A stretch of 64,000 bases of DNA from Hydrogenophilales bacterium 28-61-23 (GTDB lineage: Bacteria > Pseudomonadota > Gammaproteobacteria > Burkholderiales > Thiobacillaceae), in the NCBI GenBank assembly GCA_002281555.1, contig NCGJ01000006.1, forward strand, positions 1 to 64,000, in the 5' to 3' direction. The notes below the pieces were generated by a model. The model did no database searches and was not told the DNA's origin. It saw nothing but the letters and a program-made list of their open reading frames with translations. This document shows, piece after piece, positions 37,534 through 46,992 of this stretch (the stretch's first letter is position 1; the number at the start of each line of letters is the position of its first letter). The position numbers and the translations under genes are program-made.

Positions 37534-38418
37534 ATGCATACAGCGCTCAATGTCACCGCCCCGCCCCTGGAATCGCAATGGAAGCGGCGCTTTCTGCAGC
37601 CGCTGCTGCGCCAGCGCAGCGCCATGGTCGGACTCGCGATCATTGCCATCTATGTCATTGCGGCGGTGTTCGCGCCCTGGCTGGCCAGCCATGATCCAAC
37701 CGCCCAGGATCTGGCCGCGTCGCTGCAAGGGCCCAGCGCCGCGCATTGGCTGGGCACCGATTCCTATGGCCAGGATCTCTACTCGCGCCTGCTCTATGGC
37801 GCGCAACTGGCGCTGATAATCGGCTTCGCCTCGGTCGCCCTCGGCCTGGTTGTGGGTGTGGCCATCGGCCTGGCGGCCGGGCTGATGGGCGGACGCGTCG
37901 AGTGGCTGCTGATGCGCATCGTCGACGGCCTGCTCGCCTTCCCCGAGCTGATCCTGGCCATGGCGTTCATGGCGGTGCTGGGCCTGGGCACCGAGAACGT
38001 GGTTTACGCCCTGGCCCTGTCCTTCGTCGGCCCGTTCGCCCGCATGACCCGGGGCGATGTGCTCCAGGTCAAGAACCAGCCCTACATCGAAGCCGCCCGG
38101 CTGATGGGCGTGGGCACTTCCGCCATCATCTGGCGCCATGTGCTGCCCAATGTGGTGTCGCCCATTCTGGTGCAGGCCGGCATGCGCGTGAGCATCGCCA
38201 TCCTGCTGGAATCCGGGCTGTCCTTTCTCGGCATCGGCGTGGTGCCGCCGACTCCGGACTGGGGCCTGATGATCGCCGAGGGCCGCGCCTTCATCACCAT
38301 GGCTCCGTGGATTTCCGGCGTGCCCGGCGTGGCCCTGGCGATCCTGCTGGTCGCGCTGAATCTGCTCGGCGACGGCCTGCGCGACGCCTTCGACCCCAAT
38401 ACCCAAAAGGATGCCTAG
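37534..38418 (+). CDS. Peptide ABC transporter permease (DppC type)
   Basis: 294 residues, second inner-membrane permease. The N-terminal cytoplasmic helix and first membrane segment precede HDPTAQDLAASLQGPSAAHWLGTDSYGQDLYSRLLYGAQ, the typical DppC block. The coupling loop is YIEAARLMGVGTSAIIWRHVLPNVVSPI. Two bases after the previous gene, and abuts the next. Confidence 0.93.
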   Translation: MHTALNVTAPPLESQWKRRFLQPLLRQRSAMVGLAIIAIYVIAAVFAPWLASHDPTAQDLAASLQGPSAAHWLGTDSYGQDLYSRLLYGAQLALIIGFASVALGLVVGVAIGLAAGLMGGRVEWLLMRIVDGLLAFPELILAMAFMAVLGLGTENVVYALALSFVGPFARMTRGDVLQVKNQPYIEAARLMGVGTSAIIWRHVLPNVVSPILVQAGMRVSIAILLESGLSFLGIGVVPPTPDWGLMIAEGRAFITMAPWISGVPGVALAILLVALNLLGDGLRDAFDPNTQKDA

Positions 38419-39411
38419 ATGAACCGCGCCGTTGCTTTGAATCCCCGGGCAGCCGAGCTGCCGGACAGCCAGGAAGCGCTGCTCGAAGTGCGCGATTTCA
38501 GCCTGCGTCGCGGCCAGGCGGTCGTGCTCGATGGCGTCGATCTGGTGCTGCGGGCCGGCGAAACCCTGGGTCTGATCGGCGAATCGGGGGCCGGAAAATC
38601 CACCCTTGCCCTCGCCATCATCGGCCTGCTGCGCCCACCCGAGGTGCGGCTGGAGGGCAGCATGCGTTTTCACGGCGCCGAACTCACCCGACTCAAGGAA
38701 GCGGACTATCGCCGCCTGCGCGGCAACAAGATCGGGCTGATCTTCCAGGACGCGACCGCCGCGCTCAATCCCTGCTTCACGGTGGGCGAACAGATCGCCG
38801 AGCCGCTCAAACGGCATCTGGGCCTGTCGAAATGGGATCGACGCGAACAAGCCGCCGCGTTGATGCAAAGCGTCGGCATTCCCGACCCCCGTTTGCGTCT
38901 TGAGGCTTACCCGCACGAACTGTCCGGCGGCATGCAGCAACGCGTGATGATCGCCATCGCGCTGGCCTGCAACCCCGAACTGCTGCTCGCCGACGAACCG
39001 ACCAGCGCGCTCGACGTGACCATCCAGGCCCAGATCATGGAACTCATCCTGGAGCGGGTGCGGGCGCTGAATTCGAGCGCGATCTTCGTGCTGCACGACC
39101 TGGCCCTGGGCGCTCAGGTATGCGATCGCATCGCGGTCATGTATGCCGGGCAGATCGTCGAGGAAGGCCCCAGCGACCGGGTGCTGGCCGCGCCGCTGCA
39201 TCCCTACACGCGCGGCCTCAAATCGTGCGCGGTCGAGCTGGGTTCGAGAACGCTGATCCCCATTCCCGGCCAGATTCCGCCGCTCAACGCCATGCCCGCG
39301 GGCTGCCGCTTCGCCCCGCGCTGCGCCAAGGCGCAAGCGATCTGCGGCCAGCAACGCCCGCTGGCGGAAACGCGCGACGGCCGTCAGGTCGCCTGTTGGT
39401 TCATCGACTAG
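38419..39411 (+). CDS. Peptide ABC transporter ATP-binding protein (DppD type)
   Basis: 330 residues. Walker [10 protein letters not shown] near residue 55, Q-loop [12 protein letters not shown], signature [16 protein letters not shown], Walker [13 protein letters not shown], and the H-loop in VLHDLALG. The C-terminal oligopeptide-transporter domain with cysteines ([16 protein letters not shown]) may bind an iron-sulfur cluster, as in some relatives. Confidence 0.94.
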   Translation: MNRAVALNPRAAELPDSQEALLEVRDFSLRRGQAVVLDGVDLVLRAGETLGLIGESGAGKSTLALAIIGLLRPPEVRLEGSMRFHGAELTRLKEADYRRLRGNKIGLIFQDATAALNPCFTVGEQIAEPLKRHLGLSKWDRREQAAALMQSVGIPDPRLRLEAYPHELSGGMQQRVMIAIALACNPELLLADEPTSALDVTIQAQIMELILERVRALNSSAIFVLHDLALGAQVCDRIAVMYAGQIVEEGPSDRVLAAPLHPYTRGLKSCAVELGSRTLIPIPGQIPPLNAMPAGCRFAPRCAKAQAICGQQRPLAETRDGRQVACWFID

Positions 39412-39419
39412 GCCAAGCC

Positions 39420-40391
39420 ATGCAAGAATCGATTTTTTCCCTGCTCGATGTCGAACGCACCTACGAACTCCGGGGCGCCGGCTGGTTCAACCGCGCGACG
39501 CGGCAACTCAAGGCGCTCGATGGCGTTCGTCTGGAACTGCAACGGGGCGACACCCTCGCCCTGGTCGGCGAAAGCGGCTCCGGCAAGTCCACCCTCATCC
39601 GTCTCATGCTCGGCCTGGAGCCGGCCAGCGACGGCCGCGTGCTGTATCGGCAGCGCGACCTTGCCCAGCTCGACCCGGAAGCGCGCAAACGCTTTGCGCG
39701 CGAGGTGGCGTTCATCTATCAGAACGCGCGCGGCTCGATGAACCCGCGCATGCGCATCGAGGACATCCTGGCCGAACCGATCCGTCTGCACCGGCTGTGC
39801 GCGGAACCGGCCATTGCGGAGCGCGTCGCGGCGCTGCTCGATCGGGTCGGGCTGCCCGCCGGCCTGCTGCAACGCTTTCCCGGCGAACTGTCCGGCGGCC
39901 AGGTCCGCCGCGTCGCCATCGCCCGCGCCCTGGCCGCCGAACCGCAGGTCATCATGGCCGACGAGTCGGTGGCCGGCCTGGATGTCTCGGTGCAGGCCCA
40001 GGTGCTCAACCTGCTGCGCGATCTGTGCCGCGAATCCGGCATCACGCTGGTATTCATCACGCACGACCTGGGCGTGGCAAGCTATCTGTGTGAAAAGATC
40101 GCCGTGCTCTACCTGGGCCGCATCGTCGAGCAGGGGCCGACCGACGCCATCCTGAACACCCCGCGCCATCCCTATACGCGCGCGCTGCTGCAGGCTTTTC
40201 CCCGCTTCGACATGCCGCTCAAGGCCTCGTTGAGCGGCGAAATACCGAGCCCGGTCGACCTGCCCAAGGGCTGCCGCTTCTCCGGGCGCTGCCCGCAAGC
40301 GCAAACCGCTTGCGGCGAGACCGATCCGGCCCTGACCGCAATTGAAGCGGGCCGGCAGGTGGCCTGCCTGTTTCCGGTGGCCCACGCATGA
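39420..40391 (+). CDS. Peptide ABC transporter ATP-binding protein (DppF type)
   Basis: 323 residues. Walker A GESGSGKSTLIRLMLGLEP, Q-loop IYQNARGSMNPRM, signature LSGGQVRRVAIARALA, and Walker B IMADESVAGLD, where serine replaces the usual proline of DEP. C-terminal cysteine block KGCRFSGRCPQAQTACG. The upstream stop and this start are 9 bp apart; its own stop overlaps the next gene by ATGA. Confidence 0.94.
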   Translation: MQESIFSLLDVERTYELRGAGWFNRATRQLKALDGVRLELQRGDTLALVGESGSGKSTLIRLMLGLEPASDGRVLYRQRDLAQLDPEARKRFAREVAFIYQNARGSMNPRMRIEDILAEPIRLHRLCAEPAIAERVAALLDRVGLPAGLLQRFPGELSGGQVRRVAIARALAAEPQVIMADESVAGLDVSVQAQVLNLLRDLCRESGITLVFITHDLGVASYLCEKIAVLYLGRIVEQGPTDAILNTPRHPYTRALLQAFPRFDMPLKASLSGEIPSPVDLPKGCRFSGRCPQAQTACGETDPALTAIEAGRQVACLFPVAHA

Positions 40392-41989
40392 GCTCGCGCT
40401 ACGCCCTTTCCTCGCGCGGCGTGGTGACCTCTCCGCACTACCTGGCCACGGCGGCGGGCAAGGCGGTGCTCGCAGCCGGCGGCAATGCCATCGAAGCGGC
40501 GCTCGCCGTCGGCGCCACGCTGTGCGTGGTCTATCCGCACATGAACAGCCTGGGCGGGGACGGCTTCTGGCTGCTCTGCGACGACTCGGGAAACCTGACC
40601 GGCCTGGATGGCGCCGGCCCCGCCGGCCAAGCATACAGCCCGGATTTCTATGCCGGACGGGGTTTGCATGCGATTCCCGCCCGGGGGCCCCATGCCGCCA
40701 ATACGGTGGCCGGTCTGGTGTCGGTGTGGGGCGCCGCGCATGCGCTCAGCCGGGCGCACTGGGGGGGAGGTCTCTCCTGGCGGGATCTGCTCGAGCCCGC
40801 TCGCGGCCAGGCCGAACAAGGCTACGCGTGCAGCGCCAGCCAGGGCGACTTCCTGACTCAGAAGTGGGCGGAGCTCGGCGGTTTCCAGACGCTGACCGAC
40901 CTCTATGCACCCAATGGGCAGCCGACTCCGGCCGGGGCCCTCTTCCGCCAACCGCAACTCGCCGAATCGTTGCGCCTGCTGCAAAGGGACGGCGCGGAAG
41001 GCTTCTATCGCGGCGAACTCGGACGCCGCGTCGCGCGCGGCTTGGCCGATGCTGGCAGCCTGCTCTCGGCCGAAGATCTGGCGGCGTTCAACTGCCGGAA
41101 GGTCGACCCCATCGGCGTGCGCTACCGGAACGGGCTGGCGGTCAATATGCCGCCACCGACCCAGGGGCTGGCCTCGCTGCTCATCCTGGGCCAGTTGGAT
41201 CATTTCGACCTGGCCCGCCACCCGCATCTTTCCGCCGATTATGTCCATCTCGTGGTCGAGGCGACCAAGCAGGCCTTCCGCTTGCGCGACCGTCATGTCG
41301 CCGATCCGGATCACATCGCCATCCCGCTCGCCGAACTGCTTGCGCCCGCCACCAGCGCCGACCTAGCCGCCGCCATCGACCCGGCGCGCGCCGCGCCCTG
41401 GGGACGTGGCGTCGGCCCGGCCGACACGGTCTGGTTCGGCGTGGTGGACGCGCAAGGCCGCGCGGTCAGCGCGATCCAGAGCATTTATCACGAATATGGC
41501 AGCGGCGTGGTGGCCGGAGATACCGGCATCATCTGGCAGAACCGGGGCGCGTCCTTCTCGCTCGATCCGCGCCACGTCAATGTCTTGCAGCCGGGCAAGC
41601 GCCCGTTCCACACGCTCAACCCGGCCATGTATCTGGAGAACGGCCGCCCCCGGCTGGTCTACGGCACCATGGGCGGCGATGGCCAGCCGCAGACTCAGGC
41701 GGCGGTCGCCACGCGCGCGCTCGACTATCGCCTGCCGCTGACCGAGGTGCTGGACAGTCCGCGCTGGTTGCTCGGCCGCACCTGGGGGCAGAGCAGCGAC
41801 AGTTTGAAACTGGAAGGCCGCTTCGCCCCCGACGTGTTCGACCAACTTGCCCGGCGCGGGCACACGGTGGAGCGGGTGGACGACTACGCACAGATGATGG
41901 GACACGCGGGCGTCATTCGCGTGCTCGACCAGGGCGGCTGCGAAGCCGCCTCCGACCCGCGCAGCGACGGCGCGGCCGGCGGCGTCTGA
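40388..41989 (+). CDS. Gamma-glutamyltransferase family hydrolase
   Basis: 533 residues, an Ntn-hydrolase precursor expected to self-cleave before Thr347 (in PADTVWFGVVD). The large-subunit start GNAIEAALAVGATLCVVYPHMNSLGGDGF and the small-subunit GTMGGDGQPQTQAAV match the family. No signal peptide is visible, so it is probably cytoplasmic, like the HpxW/oxamate-amidohydrolase-like branch rather than periplasmic Ggt. Coupled (ATGA) to the ABC transporter ATPase, so it likely processes the imported compound, perhaps gamma-glutamyl peptides or another amide. Confidence 0.88.
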   Translation: MSSRYALSSRGVVTSPHYLATAAGKAVLAAGGNAIEAALAVGATLCVVYPHMNSLGGDGFWLLCDDSGNLTGLDGAGPAGQAYSPDFYAGRGLHAIPARGPHAANTVAGLVSVWGAAHALSRAHWGGGLSWRDLLEPARGQAEQGYACSASQGDFLTQKWAELGGFQTLTDLYAPNGQPTPAGALFRQPQLAESLRLLQRDGAEGFYRGELGRRVARGLADAGSLLSAEDLAAFNCRKVDPIGVRYRNGLAVNMPPPTQGLASLLILGQLDHFDLARHPHLSADYVHLVVEATKQAFRLRDRHVADPDHIAIPLAELLAPATSADLAAAIDPARAAPWGRGVGPADTVWFGVVDAQGRAVSAIQSIYHEYGSGVVAGDTGIIWQNRGASFSLDPRHVNVLQPGKRPFHTLNPAMYLENGRPRLVYGTMGGDGQPQTQAAVATRALDYRLPLTEVLDSPRWLLGRTWGQSSDSLKLEGRFAPDVFDQLARRGHTVERVDDYAQMMGHAGVIRVLDQGGCEAASDPRSDGAAGGV

Positions 41990-42028
41990 TTCAACAACAC
42001 GCGGGGCCGCTTACGGCCGAATGAGGAC

Positions 42029-42832
42029 ATGCAATTGCTGGAGATCGTTTCTTTTCTTGGCCTGGGCCTGTTTGCCGGACTGCTCGCCGGCATGCTCGGC
42101 ATCGGTGGCGGCGTCGTGGTCGTCCCGGCGCTGATCTGGATTTTCCAGCTCCACGGCCAGCCGCCGGAGATCATTCCGCATCTGGCCATCGGCACCTCGC
42201 TGGCGGCCATCGTATTCACCTCGACCTCGGCGATCTGGGCACAGCAGAAACGCCGCGCCATCGATTGGCCGGTGGTGCGCCTGCTCGCCCCGGCCACCTT
42301 GTTGGGCGGCTTCGCCAGCGGCTATCTGGCGGGATTCATCCCGGCGGCCATGCTGAAGGGCTTCTTCGCCGTATTTCTGGTCTTGGTCGGCACCCAGTTC
42401 ATCCTCGACTGGAAGCCCGCCGCGCACTGGCGCCTGCCGGGGCGAGGCGGATTATGGGGCGTCGGCCTCGGCATCGGTTCGCTCTCGGCGCTGCTCGGCA
42501 TTGGCGGCGGCAACATCACCGTGCCGTTCCTGCATGCCTGCAATCTCGACCTCAAACGCGCCATCGCCATTTCCACCGCGCTGGGCTTGCCCATCGCGCT
42601 GTTCGGCGCGACCGGCTTCGTGCTGTCCGGATGGGAGCACGCCCGCTTGCCGCCCGGAACCCTGGGCTATATATCCTTGCCCGCCTTGGCGGCGATCGCC
42701 GGCGCCGCCATGCTGACGGCGCCCCTGGGCGTTCGCCTGGCGCACGCATTGCCGGTCAAGCGGCTCAAGCGGATTTTCGGGGTACTGGTGTTGGCGATCT
42801 CGTTGCGCATGCTGTGGGATGTGCTGACATGA
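42029..42832 (+). CDS. TauE/SafE family sulfite or sulfoacetate exporter-like protein
   Basis: 267 residues, integral membrane protein with about eight hydrophobic helices. The duplicated family motif is seen as GLLAGMLGIGGGVVVVPAL near 17-35 and GSLSALLGIGGGNITVPFL near 152-170. Family members export small sulfur- or carbon-containing anions. Continues the peptide-transport operon with a 39-bp gap. If the imported substrate is a sulfur compound such as glutathione, release of a sulfonate or sulfite would fit, but that is an inference. Confidence 0.88.
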   Translation: MQLLEIVSFLGLGLFAGLLAGMLGIGGGVVVVPALIWIFQLHGQPPEIIPHLAIGTSLAAIVFTSTSAIWAQQKRRAIDWPVVRLLAPATLLGGFASGYLAGFIPAAMLKGFFAVFLVLVGTQFILDWKPAAHWRLPGRGGLWGVGLGIGSLSALLGIGGGNITVPFLHACNLDLKRAIAISTALGLPIALFGATGFVLSGWEHARLPPGTLGYISLPALAAIAGAAMLTAPLGVRLAHALPVKRLKRIFGVLVLAISLRMLWDVLT

Positions 42833-42848
42833 GCAACGATATAAGCGA

Positions 42849-43313
42849 TTGAACAAGGAGACGCGCGTGAACGATCTGGATCAAAAGATTCTCGCCATGC
42901 TGATCGACGACGGGCGCATGAGCTTCGCCGACATCGCACGCGAATTGAGCATTTCCAGAGTGCATGCACGCGACCGGGTGCAACGTCTGATCGAAGAAGG
43001 CGTCATCGAAAAATTCACCGTCATCGTCAACCCGGAAAAGATCGGCACCACCGTCTCGGCCTTCTTCGACGTCGAGGTGGAGCCGCAGGGCATCGAAACC
43101 GTCGCCGAGGACCTCGCCCGGCAGCCCGAGGTGCGCAGCCTCTACATCATGAGCGACATGCGCAGCCTGCACATCCACACCCTGACCGAGAACAACGAAG
43201 CCCTGGAACAGTTCGCCCGCAAAAACCTGCTCTCGCGCCGCCATATCGTCCGGGTCGACTGCAAGCAACTGCTGGCCCGGGTGAAGAATCGGCGCGGCGG
43301 GACGCGGATCTAG
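42849..43313 (+). CDS. Lrp/AsnC family transcriptional regulator
   Basis: 154 residues. The N-terminal HTH is LDQKILAMLIDDGRMSFADIARELSISRVHARDRVQRLIEEGVI. The C-terminal RAM (ligand-binding) domain contains FTVIVNPEKIGTTVSAFFDVEVEP and VRSLYIMSDMRSLHIHTL. Located at the end of the peptide-transport operon, 16 bp after the exporter gene, and could sense an amino acid released from the substrate. Confidence 0.93.
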   Translation: MNKETRVNDLDQKILAMLIDDGRMSFADIARELSISRVHARDRVQRLIEEGVIEKFTVIVNPEKIGTTVSAFFDVEVEPQGIETVAEDLARQPEVRSLYIMSDMRSLHIHTLTENNEALEQFARKNLLSRRHIVRVDCKQLLARVKNRRGGTRI

Positions 43314-43377
43314 CCGGGAATTTAGACCGGGCCGGAAACGATGCTCGCCCTTCGGCGCGGCAAAGCCTGCTATAAAT

Positions 43378-43393
43378 ATTAGAGATTTCTAAT
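43378..43393. promoter_or_regulatory. AT-rich palindrome upstream of the C_GCAxxG_C_C gene
   Basis: ATTAGAGATTTCTAAT, arms complementary except for one pair, lying 16 bp before the ATG at 43409 and overlapping a possible TATAAAT -10 region (43371-43377). Likely an operator for a repressor of the downstream gene. Confidence 0.45.
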
Positions 43394-43408
43394 TTACGGA
43401 GTTCACGG

Positions 43409-43891
43409 ATGTCACCCCAAGATAAAACCCAAGCAGCCGAACAAGCCTACGAAAAAGCCCTGCGCTACGAACTCGACTACGGCTGCTGTCCGCAATGTGT
43501 GCTGGCCGCCGTGCAGGAGACCGTCGGCGTCATCGACGATGCCACCATCAAGGCGAGCCACGGCCTCTCCGGCGGCGGCGCCCTCTCCGGCCAAGGCGCC
43601 TGCGGCGCGCTCACCGGCGGCCTGATGGCGCTGAGCGCCAAGCGCGGCCGCGACCGGGACAAACTGGACAAGGGCCGCTTCATCGGCAACTTCCAGAAAG
43701 GCAAGGAACTGGTCGAACGCTTCAAAACCGAATTCGGCGGCGTCACTTGCGAGGAACTGCAACACCGCTTCACCGGCCGCACCTACGACATGTGGAAACC
43801 CGAGGAATACCAGTCCTTCAGCGACGCCCGCGGCCAGAAATGCGCCCTGGCCACCGCCACGGTGACCCGCTGGGTCGTGGAGATGATGTAA
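43409..43891 (+). CDS. C_GCAxxG_C_C family redox-type protein
   Basis: 160 residues. All conserved cysteines of the family are present: DYGCCPQCVLAA near 25-36, GQGACGALTGG near 61-71, GGVTCEEL near 111, and GQKCALATATV near 147. The family is thought to bind a metal or cluster and to take part in redox reactions, but no activity is firmly known. Stand-alone transcription unit with a palindrome in its promoter region. Confidence 0.88.
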   Translation: MSPQDKTQAAEQAYEKALRYELDYGCCPQCVLAAVQETVGVIDDATIKASHGLSGGGALSGQGACGALTGGLMALSAKRGRDRDKLDKGRFIGNFQKGKELVERFKTEFGGVTCEELQHRFTGRTYDMWKPEEYQSFSDARGQKCALATATVTRWVVEMM

Positions 43892-43916
43892 GGCCGCGAC
43901 CGAACCGTTTCTAGGT

Positions 43917-44543
43917 TTACTGGCCGATGCCGCGGCTCATCGCGTAGGCGGCCATTTCGGCGGCGTTGCGGGTGCCGAGTTTACGGCCGAGATTTTCGCG
44001 ATGTTTTTGCACGGTGGCCGTACTGATGCCCAAACGGGCGGCGATTTCCTTGCTGGACAAGCCTTCCGCGACATACTTGAGGATTTCCCCCTCACGCGGG
44101 GTGAGCGCAACCGGCTGCAGGCCGAATTCGGGTTCCAGCAAATGGACAATGGCGGGACTGAGATAGCGCCGGCCGATGGCGAGGGCGCGGATGGCGACGA
44201 TCAGTTCGCGGCTGTCTTCGCTTTTGGGGACATAGCCCGCCATGCCGCAGGCCAGGGCGGTATGCACCGAAGCCGAGTCGGTGCGCGCGGTCAATGCGAG
44301 TATGTGACTCGCATTGCCGGCCTGGCGCAGACCGCGCGCGACTTCGATGCCATCGAGCAACGGCAAACCGAGATCGAGCACCAGGATTTGCGGATTGAGT
44401 TTTTGCGCCAGATGCATCGCGGCGATGCCGTCCGCCGCTTCGCCGACCAGTTCGAAATCCGCTTCCCGGCTCAGCAGCATGCGCATGCCCTCTCGCACCA
44501 GCTCGTGGTCGTCGGCGATCAGAATGGTAATCTTGCCGGCCAT
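43917..44543 (-). CDS. NarL/FixJ-type response regulator
   Basis: 208 residues. Receiver domain with acidic pair D11-D12, phospho-acceptor Asp57 (LVLDLGLP), LALTAR threonine and VPKSED lysine. The C-terminal LuxR helix-turn-helix is LTPREGEILKYVAEGLSSKEIAARLGISTATVQKHR. Divergent from the histidine kinase gene 82 bp away, which is its probable partner. Confidence 0.93.
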   Translation of the reverse strand: MAGKITILIADDHELVREGMRMLLSREADFELVGEAADGIAAMHLAQKLNPQILVLDLGLPLLDGIEVARGLRQAGNASHILALTARTDSASVHTALACGMAGYVPKSEDSRELIVAIRALAIGRRYLSPAIVHLLEPEFGLQPVALTPREGEILKYVAEGLSSKEIAARLGISTATVQKHRENLGRKLGTRNAAEMAAYAMSRGIGQ

Positions 44544-44624
44544 TGCAATTGTCCGTGATGAAGTTGCCCGACGTTACCACGGCCACGCCCCCCCACTGAA
44601 AGCGCCAACAGAAAGGCATCCATC

Positions 44625-45965
44625 TTGTCCAGGGTAGCCCGCTCAACTCCGCCGCTTGCCGCGCCTCTGGAAATCGAGACGCGGCGTTTGCTGCTCGGCC
44701 TGTTGACGCAACATACGCCGAGCATGGTGGCCGCCAATGTCGTGGTCGCCTCGGTTTTCGCCGCGATGATGTGGCTTGAATCGGGCGATTTCCTTATCGG
44801 CTACTGGCTGTGCCTGCCGCTAGCGATCAACGCCATGCGCTGGGGCTGGAATCTTTACCTGCGGCGCAACCTGGAGGCGCTCGCGGGCCATCGACTGCCG
44901 CGCGCGGAGCTGACTTCGGTTGTCTTGATTACGCTCAATGGCCTGGCCTGGGGCGGGCTGGCCTGGATCGGTTTCAATGGCGACCGGATCAACCAGGATT
45001 TCGTGACCATCTCCGTCGTGGTCGGCATGACCGGCGGCGCGGTGACGCCGCTTTCCGCCTTGCGCAACGCCTTTCCGCTCTATGCGGCAGCGACGCTGCT
45101 GCCCTTCCTGGCCAAGTCGTTCTGGATCGGCGGCAATATCTATATGGCCGGCGGCATCATTCTGACCACCTACCTGGCCGTGCTGTTCGGCTATAGCCGC
45201 ACCACCCATCGCGTGCTGCGGCATGCCTTTCATCTGCAGCTTGAGAAAGACCACCTGCTGCAGGAATTGGAAAGCGTGGCGCGTTCGCGCGCCTTGTTCC
45301 TGGCCGGCGTCAGTCACGATCTGAAGCAACCGGTGCAGGCCCTGGGCATGTTCACCGCCTGCCTGGAAGGCCAGGCGCGCGAGCAGGAAGGCGCGCTCGG
45401 CGACGAACTCAAGCGTTTGGCGCGCAATAGCGGACTGGCGCTGGCCGCGATCAACGGACAGGTCACCCGTTTGCTGGAATTGTCCCGCCTGGAAGCCGGC
45501 GAAGTTCAGCCGCGCCAGCGCCGCGTCCGTCTGGCCGACATCTACGATTACACCCGCGCGCAGCAAGCCGACAAAGCCGTGAAAAAAGGGCTGCGCCTGC
45601 GCTTTGTCGATACCGGGCTGGAAGTGGTCAGCGATCTGAAAATGCTGCAATCGATCTGCGACAACCTAGTCAGCAATGCGGTGCGCTACACCAGTAGCGG
45701 GCGTGTGCTGGTCGGCGCGCGACGACGTGGCAAGACGGTCGAGATTCAGGTCTGGGATACCGGCCCGGGCATCCCGGAGGAACATATTCCGTTGCTGTTC
45801 GAGGCGTACCGGCGTTTCGACGATACCGCGCGCGGCGCCGATGTGGGCTTCGGCCTCGGTCTGGCGCTGGTCAAGAAACAGGTCGACCTGCTCGACCACC
45901 GATTCCGGGTTCGTTCCTGCATCGGGCGCGGTTCCGTGTTCAGCGTGGTATTGCCGCGCGCATAA
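44625..45965 (+). CDS. Membrane sensor histidine kinase
   Basis: 446 residues from a TTG at 44625, preceded by GAAAGG; a later ATG (44724) would lose the first helix lead-in. About six membrane helices fill residues 25-200. The HisKA H-box is GVSHDLKQPVQALGMF with His231. The ATPase N-box is DNLVSNAVRY, G1 DTGPGIP, and G2 GFGLGLALVKKQ. No PAS or periplasmic sensor domain, so the signal is probably sensed in the membrane. Paired with the divergent response regulator. Confidence 0.92.
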   Translation: MSRVARSTPPLAAPLEIETRRLLLGLLTQHTPSMVAANVVVASVFAAMMWLESGDFLIGYWLCLPLAINAMRWGWNLYLRRNLEALAGHRLPRAELTSVVLITLNGLAWGGLAWIGFNGDRINQDFVTISVVVGMTGGAVTPLSALRNAFPLYAAATLLPFLAKSFWIGGNIYMAGGIILTTYLAVLFGYSRTTHRVLRHAFHLQLEKDHLLQELESVARSRALFLAGVSHDLKQPVQALGMFTACLEGQAREQEGALGDELKRLARNSGLALAAINGQVTRLLELSRLEAGEVQPRQRRVRLADIYDYTRAQQADKAVKKGLRLRFVDTGLEVVSDLKMLQSICDNLVSNAVRYTSSGRVLVGARRRGKTVEIQVWDTGPGIPEEHIPLLFEAYRRFDDTARGADVGFGLGLALVKKQVDLLDHRFRVRSCIGRGSVFSVVLPRA

Positions 45966-46036
45966 CTGCACGGCTTGCTTCAGCTTTGCCAGGGTGGCCG
46001 GTATAGTGCGCGGGCCTTCCTTTTCCCGCATCCACC

Positions 46037-46945
46037 GTGCCCAACCAAGCTCCCAGCCAAGCCATCTCCACCCTGGTCACTGTCCGCGACTGGCTGCGTT
46101 TCGCCGTCTCGCGTTTCAATTCGGCCGGACTGTTTTTCGGCCATGGCAGCAGCAACGCCTTCGACGAAGCGGCCTATCTGATTCTGCACACGCTGCATCT
46201 GCCGCTGGATCGACTGGAACCCTTCCTCGACGCGCGCCTGCTGCCGTCAGAAGCGAGACAGATCGAACAATTGCTGGAACGCCGCGTCAGCGAACGCCTG
46301 CCGGCGCCCTATCTGACGCATGAAGCCTGGTTGCAGGGCTATCGTTTCTATGTCGATGAGCGCGTCATCGTGCCGCGTTCCTTCCTGGCACCGATGATTC
46401 TGGAACAGATGCAGCCCTGGCTGGCAGAGCCCGGGGAAGTCATCCGCGCACTGGATTTATGTACCGGTTCCGGCTGTCTGGCCGTCTTGCTGGCGGAAGC
46501 CTTCCCGGATGCGGATATCGATGCGGTGGATTTGTCACCCGACGCACTCGAAGTCGCGCAACGCAACGCGGCGGATTACGGCCTGGAAGGCCGCATCACG
46601 CTGTACCAGGGCGACCTGTTCGCGCCGTTGGCCGGCATGACTTACGACCTGATCGTCTCGAATCCACCCTACGTCAATGCCGACAGCGTCGCCGCCCTGC
46701 CCCCGGAATATCGCCACGAACCCGCTCTGGCCCTGGGTTCCGGCGCCGACGGCCTGGATGCGACCCGGATCATTCTGCGCGACGCGGCGCGCCACCTGAA
46801 CCCGGGCGGCTTGCTGGCGGTGGAAATCGGCCACAATCGGGCCGAGCTGGAAGCCGCTTTTCCCGATCTGGCCTTGTTCTGGCCGGAAATCGAGGGCGGC
46901 GCCGACACGGTGTTTGTCATCACGCGCGAACAATTAGCGCAATAA
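46037..46945 (+). CDS. prmB: Ribosomal protein uL3 N5-glutamine methyltransferase PrmB
   Basis: 302 residues from a GTG start. Methylates a glutamine of ribosomal protein L3. The HemK-like SAM fold has ALDLCTGSGCLAVLLAEAFPDADIDAVDLS near 140-168 and the catalytic NPPYVN near 211. The N-terminal domain, with PRSFLAPMI and YFGHG-like FFGHGSSNAFDEA, is typical of PrmB rather than PrmC. Confidence 0.95.
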   Translation: MPNQAPSQAISTLVTVRDWLRFAVSRFNSAGLFFGHGSSNAFDEAAYLILHTLHLPLDRLEPFLDARLLPSEARQIEQLLERRVSERLPAPYLTHEAWLQGYRFYVDERVIVPRSFLAPMILEQMQPWLAEPGEVIRALDLCTGSGCLAVLLAEAFPDADIDAVDLSPDALEVAQRNAADYGLEGRITLYQGDLFAPLAGMTYDLIVSNPPYVNADSVAALPPEYRHEPALALGSGADGLDATRIILRDAARHLNPGGLLAVEIGHNRAELEAAFPDLALFWPEIEGGADTVFVITREQLAQ

Positions 46946-46992
46946 CGCCCACCTATAATCCCGCAAGCACAGACAAACGCACGGAGTCCGCC

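Noticed and set aside
40388..41989. Calling the GGT-family gene a periplasmic glutathione hydrolase.
   Set aside because: No signal peptide is present, so the classical Ggt role is not supported; only the family is stated.
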